From Chelydra serpentina (Eukaryota; Chordata; Testudines; Chelydridae), in the NCBI GenBank assembly GCA_037349315.1, contig JBAIAC010000059.1, positions 4,676,001-4,740,000 on the forward strand: DNA of 64,000 nucleotides, given 5' to 3'. A model generated the notes under the pieces. That model was not told where the DNA came from. It made no database searches and saw only the letters and a program-made list of their open reading frames with translations. The first letter of the stretch is position 1. Each line of letters begins with the position of its first letter. The position numbers and the translations under genes are program-made. Shown one piece after another: positions 44,717 through 56,907 of the stretch.

Positions 44717-46370
44717 TTCTCAGGGTTCAAATGTAGACCAATTCATAGCCACATTTCAGAAGACATTTCTTCCTAGCTGGTATTGGTCTGCTACTCCAGC
44801 CACTCCTTGTAACCAGGAACTTCCCAGCATGTGTGCCTGTGATTATACAATTCTCTCAGCAGCCACCAGCTGTCTTTCTCTTTCTCTTCTCATATCATCC
44901 AGGTTGGTCTTTTGAGGAGCTAATGTGCCATAACTGTCTTCAGTCTTTGTCCCTTAGCATTTGCCTCACTACTCAGAGGTCAAACCTAGAACTCTGATCT
45001 CCCCCTGAGCCCCAGATGAGTACTGTAGTTCTGGATGATCATAGGAGAACACTGCAGTTGGTAACAAAAGCACAAACCCTTTTATTACCTGGGATAATAT
45101 TTTTGTCTTTTTTTTTTTAATATGAAGTGTCCTTTGCTACTTGGTATGTTGGCATTTCTTAAAGTGCTGCTGCATACTGTGGTCATACTAAAAGAAAACC
45201 GGTACAAGGAGTTGGTTGTCTAATATTTTTAGGCTTTTTCTCTATCAAATCTTCATATACATCAGTGTGTGTATGAAAATGAGAGAGATTAATTAGAAGT
45301 GTTCTAGGATATGATATTGTATTTAAATTCCTTAGAAGGAGAAAAGTGATTACTTGGGAGAACATTCATCTGATCTTCCAATTTATATTCAATTCTCCTA
45401 TTAACTTCCTAAACACCCTTGAACCATTGCCTCAGTGGCTTTTAAAACACCTATGAATAAATATGATTAAATGGAGTAGAATAGCAGGAGACAATTAGGT
45501 CAAACATTCAAAGAATTTACAGTTTGACTTTACATTTGTATTCTACCAGAACATCCCATTTTGTTAACCTTATGACAATCAGATGTTATGCACTTAAAGC
45601 AGGTAGAAAGTCTTTGAACCCCATGTTCAGGGGCCATTAGCAACAGCTCTATGTTCAGTACCCCTGGTGGGTAAGCAGTAGAGAGTGGGTAATGTGCCAT
45701 TATCTGCACAGCTTTCGTTTTTACCTAGGCATTATGCTGCTGTGTTTGTTCAGATGTAGGGACCAAAGACAGACAGCAGAAGCTATTTGAATCAGTGTAG
45801 CTTCTAGAGCTGTATTCTAATGAGCGGGTTCTTTTAGGATGCAGCTTGGGTGGCCCACATTTCCAATGGAACCTTCTGCTATGTTCTGGCTTGGCTGAGC
45901 ACCATAAGGTGGTAATGTTTTTTTTTCCTGCTGTGCTCAGGAGGCTGCAAATTCACTTCCTGTCATGATGAATGCTGTAATTAGCAACATGTGCTGAAAT
46001 TTGACAAGGCGGGCAAAGGTGCCATTCTGCAGAGCAATTGTTGCTCTTGAGAAAAGGAAACAAAAGGAGAAAATAAAACTAAAATCAATGGTACACAAGA
46101 AAGCATGGATTTTTGTAAGAACTCCACTTTCGATAGTTATAGTGACATTACAACACAGCCATTACTAGGGGTCATTAGGAAGGCGGACGAAGAAAGGGTA
46201 TAGAAATGGTTAAAAAATGACCACTTTATACAGATTTAACAAATCTCATTTCAAATTAAATAATGTATTTGTTTTTCAGTTTTGTAGTTTTCAACTGCAC
46301 CAGTGGATAACAATTTTTCTTCTGGCTTCATTAAAACCATATGTCTGCCAAATTAGCAATTACAATGCCA
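44717..46370. other. no recognisable gene or element
   Basis: AT-rich, short frames only. Confidence 0.5.
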
Positions 46371-46379
46371 TTTAGCTGA

Positions 46380-48392
46380 CAAGATCCACAGAATCCTTCC
46401 TACCAAAACTACAAAAAGAAGGATTCTGCGTGGACTCCTCCTGAAGGTCGAAACAACAAATTGGACTTCTACATAGATTGCTTCCGTCGCCGTGCTCGAG
46501 CTGAAATTGTAGAAAAGCAAAATCACTTGCCCCATAACCTCAGCCATGCAGAACACACTGCCATCAACAGCCTCAGGGACAACTCTAACATCATAATCAA
46601 AAAGGCTGACAAAGGAGGAGCTGTCGTCATCATGAATAAGTTGGAATATGAACAAGAAGCTGTCAGGCAGCTCTGTAACTCCACATTCTACAGGCCATTA
46701 TCCTCTGACCCCACTGTGGAGTACCAAAAGAAACTACACCATCTGCTCCAGAAACTCCCTGGAAAAGCACAAGAACAAATTTGTACAGACACGTGCCTAG
46801 AACCCCGACCAGGGGCATTCTATCTGCTACCCAAGATCCATAAACCTGGAAATCCTGGATGCCCCATCATCTCAGGCATTGGCACCCTAACAGCAGGATT
46901 GTCTGGCTATGTGGACTCTCTCCTTAGGCCCTATGCTACCAGCACTCCCAGCTATCTTCGCGACACCACTGACTTCCTGAGGAAACTACAATCCATCGGT
47001 GATCTTCCAGACAACACCATCCTGGCCACTATGGATGTAGAAGCCCTCTACACTAACATTCCACACAACGATGGACTACAAGCTGTCAGGAACAGTATCC
47101 CCGATACTACCATGGCTAACCTGGTGGCCGAACTTTGTGATTTTGTCCTCACCCACAACTATTTCACATTTGGGGACAATATATACCTTCAAGTCAGTGG
47201 CACTGCTATGGGTACCCGCATGGCCCCACAGTATGCCAACATTTTTATGGCTGATTTAGAACAACGCTTCCTCAGCTCTCGTCGCCTAACACCCCTACTC
47301 TACTTGCGCTACATTGATTATATCTTCATCATTTGGACCCATGGAAAAGAAGTCCTTGAGGAATTCCACCATGATTTCAACAATTTCCATCCCACCATCA
47401 ACCTCAGCCTAGACCAGTCCACACAAGCGGTCCATTTCCTAGACACTACTGTGCTAATAAGCGATGGTCACATAAACACCACCCTATACTGGAAACCTAC
47501 TGACCGCTATACTTACCTACATGCTTCCAGCTTCCATCCTGGACACACCACACGATCCATTGTTTACAGCCAAGCTCTAAGATACAACCACATTTGCTCC
47601 AATCCCTCAGACAGAGACAAACACCTACAAGATCTCTATCAAGCATTCTTACAACTACAATACCCACCTGCTGAAGTAAAAAAACAGATTGACAGGGCCA
47701 AAAGAGTACCCAGGAGTCACCTACTACAAGACAGGCCCAAAAAGGAAAATAACAGAACACCACTAGCCGTCACCTTTAGCCCCCAACTCAAACCTCTCCA
47801 GCTCATCATCAAAGATCTACAACCTATCCTAAAAGATGATCCCTCACTCTCACAGATCTTGGGGGACAGACCAATCCTCGCTTACAGACAGCCCCCCAAC
47901 CTGAAGCAAATACTCACCAGCAACCACACACCATACAACAAAAACACTAACCCAGGAACCTATCCTTGCAACAAAGCCCGATGCCAACTCTGTCCACATA
48001 TCAATTCAAGTGATACCATCACAGGGCCTAATCACATCCGCCACGCCATCAGGGGCTCATTCACCTGCATATCTACCAATGTGATATATGCCATGATGTG
48101 CCAGCAATGCCCCTCTGCCATGTACATTGGCCAAACTGGACAGTCTCTACGCAAAAGAATAAATGGACATAAATCTGACATCAGGAATCATAACATTCAA
48201 AAACCAATAGGAGAACACTTCAACCTCCCTAACCACTCAGTTACAGACTTGAGGGTCGCAGTGTTGCAACAGATTCACTCCAAAAACAGGCTACAAAGAG
48301 AAGCTGTTGAACTCGAATTGATATGCAAACTAGATTGCATCACCTCAGGATTAAATAGGGACTTGGAATGGCTTGGCCATTACGTTAATTGA
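46380..48392 (+). CDS. Penelope-like RT/GIY-YIG endonuclease ORF, 5'-truncated, YIDY instead of YxDD
   Basis: PLE proteins copy element RNA with a telomerase-like reverse transcriptase and cut targets with a GIY-YIG endonuclease. The frame is open from 46380 with no upstream ATG, so the N-terminus is lost. Numbering residues from 46461: 'NIIIKKADKGGAVVIMNK' at 43-60, 'LPKIHKPG' at 123-130, catalytic Asp192 of motif A in TMDVEALYTNIPH, 'GTAMGTRMAPQYAN' at 247-260, and motif C YIDY at 284-287. The expected second Asp of motif C is Tyr287 (codon TAT at 47319-47321). Then come a Cys cluster (C503, C508, C511), the endonuclease blocks VIYAMMC (541) and MYIGQTG (554), the R/H/E residues in 'LRKRINGHKSDI' and GEHF, and the 'ELELICKL' end. 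There are no stops or frameshifts over more than 660 codons. The motif C change should abolish polymerisation, so the copy is probably dead despite its open frame. Confidence 0.9.
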   Translation, partial: QDPQNPSYQNYKKKDSAWTPPEGRNNKLDFYIDCFRRRARAEIVEKQNHLPHNLSHAEHTAINSLRDNSNIIIKKADKGGAVVIMNKLEYEQEAVRQLCNSTFYRPLSSDPTVEYQKKLHHLLQKLPGKAQEQICTDTCLEPRPGAFYLLPKIHKPGNPGCPIISGIGTLTAGLSGYVDSLLRPYATSTPSYLRDTTDFLRKLQSIGDLPDNTILATMDVEALYTNIPHNDGLQAVRNSIPDTTMANLVAELCDFVLTHNYFTFGDNIYLQVSGTAMGTRMAPQYANIFMADLEQRFLSSRRLTPLLYLRYIDYIFIIWTHGKEVLEEFHHDFNNFHPTINLSLDQSTQAVHFLDTTVLISDGHINTTLYWKPTDRYTYLHASSFHPGHTTRSIVYSQALRYNHICSNPSDRDKHLQDLYQAFLQLQYPPAEVKKQIDRAKRVPRSHLLQDRPKKENNRTPLAVTFSPQLKPLQLIIKDLQPILKDDPSLSQILGDRPILAYRQPPNLKQILTSNHTPYNKNTNPGTYPCNKARCQLCPHINSSDTITGPNHIRHAIRGSFTCISTNVIYAMMCQQCPSAMYIGQTGQSLRKRINGHKSDIRNHNIQKPIGEHFNLPNHSVTDLRVAVLQQIHSKNRLQREAVELELICKLDCITSGLNRDLEWLGHYVN

Positions 48393-48583
48393 ATCTATTT
48401 CCCTTAAGTTAACGATCCTCATTCACACCTGTGTGGCCATCTTGTTTATCACTTCAAAGGTTTTTCTTCCCCTGCTGTTATGGTTCCTCTCAATTAATTA
48501 GCCTCTTAAGGTTGGTCTATGCACCTCCACCTTATCATGTTTCTCTGACTGTATAAATATCTGTCTACTGTATGTTTCATTCC

Positions 48584-48628
48584 ATGCATCCGATGAAGTG
48601 GGTACTAACCCACGAAAGCTTATGCTGA
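48584..48628 (+). ncRNA. hammerhead-ribozyme-like motif in the PLE 3' region
   Basis: Hammerhead motifs have been reported in Penelope-like elements. Here a CCGATGA box (48590-48596; canonical CTGATGA) is followed by one extra A and a perfect 6-bp stem (48598-48603 with 48608-48613, loop ACTA). Then come GAAA (48614-48617) and a possible 2-bp helix III (GC-TTAT-GC). The copy at 38771-38948 has the canonical CTGATGA. Against this: the extra A before stem II, the C in box 1, and no convincing helix I. It may be a decayed or only hammerhead-like structure. Confidence 0.35.
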
Positions 48629-48688
48629 AATAAATTTGTTAGTCTCTAAGGTGCTACAAGTTTTTCTTTCTTATTTTCATTTTACATT

Positions 48689-51600
48689 TAAATTGACATT
48701 CTCTTTGAGGTCTCCTCTTTTGTACAAGATACGGTGTGTTTATTTACAAATTAGGTAACACTAGTGATCAGGCCAAGTTTTCCTTTTGTCATCTTCTTGG
48801 CTTAATCCATCCTTTGTACCTACCACCAAAAAAGAGAACCTTCTAATGAGGAAATTAAAGAAAATATATGTGCTTATATTTGCACATAAACATCATGGGC
48901 TAGCTCTAAGGTGAGTGACGAAATAGCCATTAAGAAGAAAGCTCCTGATTTTACAGCTCTTGGGTGATCTAAACACCTCATCTCTTTTGGTTTGTGGATC
49001 TGTTGTGGTGAAAATAAGTGTGGCCTAATAAATGGCCTTGAGTGCAGGGGACTGGACTAGATGACCTCTCGAGGTCCCTTCCAGTTCTATGATTCTATGA
49101 CTACCAGATGGCTCAAGCACAATCTGAAAAGCCAGCAGTTGTTCATTCTTTCAATTTGCCTGAGAACTGCACTGGCACTTTCTGTAGACTTGGAGTAGCT
49201 TTTAGTTGTACCTCTGTTTTGAAATTACTTTCAAATAGAATATTGTTTTTTCTAGCTGCTTCTGCTGTAATTTTTTTTTTTTGGCTGTGGGCATGTGTGT
49301 GAGATAAAAGACCAGCACATCTCAGGGAAGGAGAATGAGAGACTGTTCTGTATGTGGACACACTAATTACACTCATTAATTTCACAACATGTCTTTCTCT
49401 TTATTTTTCTACTACTGATCTGTATGCACTTGATCAGAGCAGGGGCAATTTATTGAAAAATGCAAGGCACAAAACAGTTACTGCATATGCTATCTAGGTG
49501 CTTTCATCTGTGAGAAAAGTAATTGTACTATACATATTCTTCTCCTGAATCTATTTTTGGCTAAGCAGCCTTTGTTTGGTAACTGTTTTTCCTTCCGTCA
49601 GTAATAGAAAGGTTTGCACAAGTCACATTAACTGACCAATATAGGAAGTTAGAAATAGATCAGACTTTGAATGAATGCAAAATAAAGTGTTGAGCCAGCA
49701 ATTTAGGATGTAAGACGCAAGCTGTTAGATTCAAACAATAATTTAGGATGTCAGACTGCAGCTTTACAAACTAATAAAGATAATAAGGCTCAGCAATTGG
49801 ATTCTCTATTAAAGTTTCAGTAATTTAAATGGCATAGATGTGAGTTCTAATTTGATTACATGGAATATTATAAAATGTAATGTTTTCTGCTGATAGCGCC
49901 ACAGTATTTAAATGATTGTGGATTCCTTTACAGAAAAACGGTACCTGGGTGGCTAGCAATGGAAAGGGGGTCAGTTTAGAGGTCTGGTGGTATAGGGAAG
50001 CTTAGATTGCCACTGCCTGAGCTGTGTTGATCCTCTGGATGAAGAGAGAACGCCATCCTGCAGGGCATAAATTTGGTATCTTTCACAAGTACTGAATTCA
50101 CGTTTAAAAGATTTTTTTTTTTATGAGAGGAAAGTAAAGATGTGCTTAAACACGAAGTTCCATGGTAACCGAGTGTATTTTCCTGACTTGTTAACAGTTT
50201 CCTCTGGATACATTAAAATGGCTCTTGAAAGAACAGGCTTTTTTTTTAAAATGGGGTTTCCAATATCATTTGTGTCTATCCTTCCTCCTGGTTGGTGTTG
50301 ACAGTTCCCTTCTCTTAGACCGAGCTTCTCTGCTAGCTGGCTTTCACTGTCCCGCTGCGATAGGTGTTGACATTTATTAAAACACAACAATATTTAATGT
50401 TAAATGTTTGTGGGCTGATGTTACATTCTCATGACAGTGGTTCATCATTTCTCTTTCCTGCTATAGCGTCTGGTGTTCCTCTCATTCTTCAGCATTTTGG
50501 GATATTTACTGTTGCCTGTGGGAGGCTTCGCTATTTCTTTAGATCCCGATTCCACCATCCTTATTCATGTTAGATTGTACCTTAGCAGTCCCACTGAAAT
50601 AACCAAAGCCACTTCCGTAGTAAGGTGCAATACGCAACATGAGAGAGGGTCGCAGAATTGGGAATTTAAGTTATAAATTGGGATTCTTGTCATTCTTTTG
50701 CCATTCTGTATATTTGTCATCTGGAATAGTTATGTTTTTAAGCCTATATTCTGTGCAGATGTGCCTGATGTTCAGCTACCCAGTCTAGTTGTCGGTAAAT
50801 GCCCCAGGACACCACCTTTTAAAAAGTCATCTGTCCATACCTGGCTTCAAAGCTAGTTTTTCTCCTCAATCCCTGCTAGATGTTGGCACTGTGTATAAAA
50901 AGCATTACATACAGTAGTTCTCAGCATATACTTCATATCTTTTTTCTTTCTGATGCATGCTTCATGGCTTTCTCTAATGTGTGCTATTACATGACAATGG
51001 ATTATGGTGGCTGCATTTTTGTCACTACTATCAAGGAATTTGATTTTCTTGTATTTTTTTAAAGTTTATTTATGATTTTTGCAGAGGGCTATGATGGTAA
51101 ATGGGAGAACCATTTTCAATGTCAATCTTGAGAGCTGCCAAGTTAAATACACGAGACTAAAAGACTGAGAGCTCAGCAACAATATACAGAGCCAGTTTAT
51201 TGATTTCTCAGAGCTATAATCCCTCCTAGAATGTGCAGGTTCCTTCCTTCTATTGTTGTTTTTAAAAGAAGTCTATGGTTAAGTTCTTTATATGAAAATG
51301 ATAATAGGCCTATGAGAGTTGACATTTTTGTGTATATCTTCCTTGTCATGTTAAAAAGAAGCATGCTTGGAAAGAGCCCAAAATGTTATAGAAAACAACG
51401 TGGCAACAATTTACTGTTATGGCATATGTCTCAAGAGGTCAAATGATCTTGAAAGATTTTCACCATTTCATGCCAACATCTCATGAGATTCTGGCCCGGC
51501 GGAGCCCGAATAACATTGGCTCCTGCTGTTTTAATTCCCACTGTTTGCAGTTGGGATCATGGCATGTGACATAACTGCTTCCCTGAGAGACAAGCTGCGG

Positions 51601-52435
51601 AACCATGCTGAGTTGCTGAGGAAGGTCATTTAAAACTAGACTGGTGACAGTAGTAGAAAAAAGATTAAGGACAATCCCACTCTGACAGGGTCATAGATGC
51701 GGGGTGGGGGCGGGGGGAGTGATCTGAGAAGCAGAAGTTAGAACTGGAAAATGCCTGACTCCCAGAAAAGGAAGTGGAAAAAGCCACAGAGCCATCAATT
51801 ATTTGTTATGCTCCTTTTCTCACTCCCATGCCTCTTAGAAGACAGAAGTATAGATGTCTTAGAAACTACCTTCAAATCAGCCTCTTTAGCTGGTACCGAA
51901 GAGAGGATAGATATTTACACAACTACTCAATATAACGTAAGTGTAGGGAGATGCAGTGACCATTTACACCCAGCAGATGAAAAAAGAAAATTGCTGGCAT
52001 TAAACTAGAGGACTCAAATGCCTGGAGAAGAGATTGAAGAAAGCTGCAGAAAATGAAAAGGAAAGACTTTGTGGGAAATGGAGGATAAAGGGGGGAGAAA
52101 AACAGCTGTGGAAGTACTTAGGTGAAGGAAAATGATTATTAAATTAGATTTGGAGATTATGGGGGATAGTAAGGCTTCCTAAAGAAAGGAGCAAGTATAT
52201 GTGAGGTGGCAAGGAAACCATTATAGGGAGACTTATAGTTGTAAAGAAACTATCCCAAAGTGTTATATATTTATGGAAGCTAATGAAGTTGATAGTACAA
52301 AGAAGATCCCAAGAAACTGCCAGAAAACAGAATGATGTTCACTATCTAAAGAAGAAAGAGACAATAGATATTGAATAACCTAGGGCAATTTATCTGCCAA
52401 GTAGTTGCAGGGAATGCTATCTTTAATAGTGATGC
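48689..52435. other. mostly unannotated, with one CR1 tail
   Basis: Apart from the CR1 remnant at 49030-49098, no gene, RNA or element was recognised in this AT-rich stretch. Confidence 0.5.
49030..49098 (+). mobile_element. CR1 LINE terminal 3' fragment
   Basis: 'ggactggactagatgacctc', then 'gaggtcccttccagttctat' and 'gattctatgac', is the CR1 terminal UTR with its octamer-like end. Only about 70 bp remain. Confidence 0.9.
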
Positions 52436-52439
52436 TTCA

Positions 52440-52662
52440 AATTGACTATATGTAGTAATTTTCATCTCAAATTTCTTTACAAACATGAATGACTTTTTGA
52501 AGTGGGTAGTATTATATACTTTTGCAGATGGGAAAACTGGGGCAAATGGAAGTTAAAAGCCAGATACTGTTTAGCTTAAATCACCAAAGGGCAAAGTTGG
52601 CAAAATCCAGGAGTCCTAAGTATTATTCCATGTACTAACCACTAAACACACTGCCACTCCTA
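52440..52662 (-). mobile_element. MIR-type SINE, minus strand
   Basis: 'ttttgcagatgggaaaactg' then 'aaaatccaggagtcctaag' and 'ccatgtactaaccactaaac' is the reverse complement of a MIR, including its tRNA-like head. Confidence 0.7.
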
Positions 52663-53262
52663 GATAAAAGATTAATAAAAAGTGTTGCAGTGGTTGAAAT
52701 CTTACGAAGTTGAACCCATTAGTTAAAATAAATGAGTTTATGACGCTAATGAGCAATTTAGATGTATCCTGGCTGATGATTGCAGCTCTATCCTTTATAT
52801 CTTCACAAAACTTACACTACAAAACAAGTACATGATCCTGAAAAGATTTGGTCACTAATTAGAAAATATTGTACTGCAGCTCTTTCATTAAGTGCCTTCA
52901 AGTGGAAGAAAGTCACACAGTGGTAAAAGCTTCAGAAATATATTATAACAAGATGCACATTCTCTGGAATGTTATTTATATCAACGGTGAACATGCTAGT
53001 TAAATTAAATTGAAAAAGAGCCCCAAATGAGAGCATTTTCCAGGCAACCACCATGTAAAACACAGACTGATTTTAATAATTACAGCTAGAACACTAGTAG
53101 AAACCAGGTGGAAAGTGTCTGCATGGAAGAACCTGGGAACTCTGGAGGGATACATCTAAGAAATAGCAACATTTGTTTGTCTTGGGGGCAGGGGAAGTAT
53201 TATTTTAACTTTTTTTATACTGAATTTTCTAAGCATGAAACCAGTTAAGTGGTCTAGTGGCA

Positions 53263-53625
53263 CAGTTGCCAACTTTCACGTGGTAAATAAGCACCCTGAC
53301 TTTCACAATAAGCTAAAAATCAAGCTAATCCCATTTCAAAACAAGGCCAAAACAAGCCAATCCCTAAGAAGCCCAACACTCTATGTGACTAGATACCCCT
53401 GACGTGCAGTCTGCGACTGTGGTGGGCCGACTGTGCACCCCTGACTCTCTCCCCCCTTGCCCCTGCTTGCCCTCCCTTGCCCTGCTTGCTGGCTTCAAAA
53501 AGAAGCTACAAGCCAAACAAGCAACAAGCTACAAGCCAAAAAGCTAGCCAATAAGCAACTCACAAGCCAATTAAGCAAAAAACAAGCCCAATTTCTGCAT
53601 TTTTTCCATGGGTTTGGCATGTCTG
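53263..53625. mobile_element. hAT-like MITE, CAGTTGCCAACTTTC terminus
   Basis: The left end CAGTTGCCAACTTTC resembles the terminus of 33423. The right end ('gggtttggcatgtctg') reads inversely as CAGACATGCCAAACCC. The interior ends in a short-period stretch of 'caagctacaagccaaa' type (53505-53590). The flanking duplication is degenerate, so the bounds are approximate. Confidence 0.6.
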
Positions 53626-53633
53626 GTGGTATA

Positions 53634-54717
53634 AAATGGCAAATGGAATGATGTGTAGTTTCTGGTACTAAAGATGCAGTATGCACTGAGTTGCAAGCAC
53701 CAATAAATACATACCCTCCAAGATCATAAGGTTTAGCTGGAAAACGTCTGGGTGCTTCTGGGAGAAGTGTAATGCTGATTTAAGATTTTAAAGACAGAGT
53801 AGTAAGGAGTGATATTCTCACTTACTGGGCATCCAGCAGTTCAGTGCTCTTCAATCTCTAGTGTCTTCTCTTATCTTTACAGGTCTCATGCTGTTCTCAA
53901 AATGTTAGGGGACTGAAAACTCTGATTGGCTATCACCACTTTAAAAAACCCAAAGAGATCTCACAGTGAGGAAGAATGTGCGTGTCTTTCTTTTAAAACA
54001 AATTCTTCTCCATACAAACCTTTAGGCCACCAAGAGAATATAGAAATGTTCCCCTGTGGCGGCAAGAGTTCTCCCATCTACAGCTGGAAATATTACATTA
54101 AAGATAAACTGACTCTCAAAACAAACAATTGCCAAGAACAAAAAAGACTATAAACCTTGGCCTATCTCTAGCACTAAACCCACACTCCAGTTCTTTGAAG
54201 GTAAAGAGTCAGGTCTAAGTCATGGAATTTGGATACAGATTTCAAACATCTTACAGTTTGGTGTTCAGATCCAAGCAGCTGGTTCAATCCATTATAGAGA
54301 TAAAATACAGGACAATAGCAGCTATGAGTTTGGACACTAGATACCGCTACCCTCAAAGTTTGGAAGCATTTTGGTGTCCTGACTCTTGGTTACATTCTTC
54401 TCGCATTTTTTTCTCCAGCAGTTTTGACTTGTATACATCAATGTGTTGCAGCAAGGCCCATGCTGAAATACACTCAGATGAAGGTAGCTCAACTTCTCAT
54501 ACTATTTTTAGCCCAACTTAGAAGCAGCAAGACTTGGAAATAACACAGAAAAACTTGTTTTCATCAGACATCTAATCACATTTTTCGGGCTTGAGAGGGT
54601 CAGTGAAGTGGCAGTTGTTCAGTGAAGTGATGGGATAAGAATTCCAGCTGAACCTAAACTCTAGTTTAGAGCCAAAGTGATTCCCAAGTATTTTTGTTGC
54701 CAGATGTGGTGAGGAAC
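53634..54717. other. no recognisable gene or element
   Basis: Mixed sequence with short frames only. Confidence 0.5.
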
Positions 54718-55662
54718 TGTCACCCGCCTGAAGTGCTCAGTGACAGCCTGTGGCAAAACAGTTTCCCTCCTTCATGGTCCCCAGTAACTTTACAACAACT
54801 TTCTTGCCTAATAAAACCCCTCTTTTGGGTGAGCTTATTACAAAAACATAGTACCAAGTATCGGGAGTAGCCGTGTTAGTCTGTATCCACAAAAACAACG
54901 AGGAGTCTGGTGGCACCTTAAAGACTAACAGATTTATTTGGGCATGACTCCTTGTTGTTTATATAAAAACATAGTCCGTTTCTCACACCCAGTGTTCATA
55001 GTCCTTAAAATGCCCAAACACCTTATCCCTAGCAGCCCCACATACCGCAATCTGACATCTTCCACCACATCTGGGCTCTTCTTTGGTCCTCTCCTGTCCT
55101 TTTACCAGGACAGCCACCCCAGCCCTTCCAGGCAGAGTACAACCCTGCTCTTTCCAGCAGGAATCCTCAGAGCTTCTCTGCTGGGAATTCATCCTCATTA
55201 GGGCAGCGTCCCTCACTCTCCATGGTCTGGTAACCTTTTGACAGGGAGGCCCTTCTACTACTCCCCTGGCTCCAGCTCTCCAGCGTGGACTGGGTAAGCC
55301 TCTCTGCTGTTCTCCTGCCTCTAGCCCTCAGCTTCAGCTCACCAGCTTAGAAGCCAGCAGGCAACTTCCTTTTTTGCTGTCTGGCCTTCAGCCTCCTCCA
55401 GCCTTCCAGCCCTGGATCTGCAGCTCAGGGAGCTCACCCGGTAAAACTCTCTTGTTGCTCTCCTGCCTTCAGCCTTCCCCCAGGAACCACCTATAGTTCA
55501 GGCTTCCTTCAGGGGCCTCCTATAGTCCCCTGGCCTTTGGCAGCTCTCACCTGCTGATTTCTCGCTCCCAGGCATTCTTATCTGCCCTTTTTCTGACTGA
55601 TCCTCCACTGGCTCAGTCTCTCTCCTCTCTAGGGCCCATTTGGGGTCAGCTAACCAGTCACA
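54718..55662 (-). mobile_element. solo LTR, minus strand, with PLE tail inserted
   Basis: The plus strand runs from TGTCACCCGCC to CTAACCAGTCACA, so the LTR has TG...CA ends. The flanks GGAAC (54713-54717) and GGTAC (55663-55667) agree at four of five bases, suggesting a 5-bp duplication. The sequence is CT-rich on plus, like the other minus-strand LTRs here. No coding region. It is interrupted at 54853-54964. Confidence 0.7.
54853..54964 (-). mobile_element. Penelope-like element 3' tail, 112 bp, 11-bp TSD
   Basis: 'gtagccgtgttagtctgtat' then 'ctggtggcaccttaaagac' and 'cagatttatttgggc' belong to the PLE 3' end in reverse. AAAAACATAGT flanks both sides (54842-54852 and 54965-54975). Confidence 0.85.
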
Positions 55663-55862
55663 GGTACACTGGCCTCTTGACTCTTACAGGGCCAGTGTCA
55701 CCCTGAGAAAGTACCTTACACTGCTGCTGGTGGAGTCATCATCTTCAAGGACTTGGAGAAAGGCTGGTTTGTTAACTCCAAGAGTTTTACACTCATCCTA
55801 ATATACATATCCCAAATGTGTAATTGATTTTCTATTTACCATTACTGTTTGTTTATACATAG

Positions 55863-56010
55863 TGTGGGAACACTCAGGTCTCAATCAAGATCTGGTTCCT
55901 GTTGTACTAGGCACTGTGCACACACAGATGATCCCTGGTCCAAAGGGCTTACAATCTAATTCTACCGCTTAAAAACTTTGCCATCCAGTCAGGGAGAAGA
56001 AACAATACCA
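55863..56010. repeat. ancient amniote interspersed repeat relic
   Basis: 'tactaggcactgtgcacaca' and 'gtccaaagggcttacaatct' match a conserved old repeat I have often seen in amniote DNA. The family name is uncertain (LINE or SINE tail). Confidence 0.4.
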
Positions 56011-56870
56011 TGTGATATAGATGATCAGTCACATGCCATGAACACTGAAAAGCAAATAGTCAAATGTGCAGCTTTCACATAGGCTGAACTTTGTGAGTAT
56101 AAATAGATGACAAACAAAAAATAAGTTTTTTTTTACAAAAAGAAAATAAGGGATCAGATTTTAATCCTATGAAAAAATGTATAGAACTGAATTTGGATGA
56201 AGCCCATAGGGTACTACAGAAACTACCTTAAAAGTCTGCGAAATTGAATAGCTTCCATGGTTTTTTGAACCATCCTATAGAATTCTATATCAGTATTCTC
56301 TATAAAATTCAATAGGATAGATCAAAAATTGTAAAATAATTACCACTTTTAGTATTTTCTATGTCTTTTTCATGATTTATTCCCAAGACTTTGATCCACT
56401 GTGCTCCAAATCTGTGGAGGTTCACCCAATACTAGTCTATAAACATAAAAGAATTCCCTGACTTATACTTTCATACTCAAATAAGAACAGCAGTTTGAAG
56501 CCAAGATGAAATACATTTGCCTTCTTCACAATATAAAAAATAACACTTGGAAGCAGCAACCCAACAGCTACATTACAGTGCATTCCACTTATAACAGGTT
56601 GAATAGATTTCCCAGAACAAACACATTACATTCACTTTATATTTACCTAGGTACAACTGACAGAAACTTTTGTTTTAACAGGTAATCAGGTATTTCTTCT
56701 CCACACACTTTAAGAGTAAGCTTTATTCCAAAAGCATTTGTGTGCCCTAACTTCAAAGAAAATGTAAACATACATAGACCAAGGAAGCAAGTCAGAATTT
56801 TTAGTAGACTTCAGTTTCAACAAGATTATCCTTCAGTTAGTCCTTTGCTTATGTGCATGCGCTCGTGTGA

Positions 56871-56907
<37 letters not shown>

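Larger units (their letters stand above)
46371..48688 (+). mobile_element. Penelope-like retroelement, 5'-truncated, with complete 3' end
   Basis: It carries one long RT plus GIY-YIG frame (46380-48392) and a 3' region ending '...gctacaagtttttctttctt' and 'attttcatttt'. The short copy at 26253-26363 confirms this terminus. The 5' junction near 46371 is inferred from where the protein homology begins. A degenerate duplication CATTTA..TGACA may lie on both sides (near 46369 and 48686). Confidence 0.88.
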
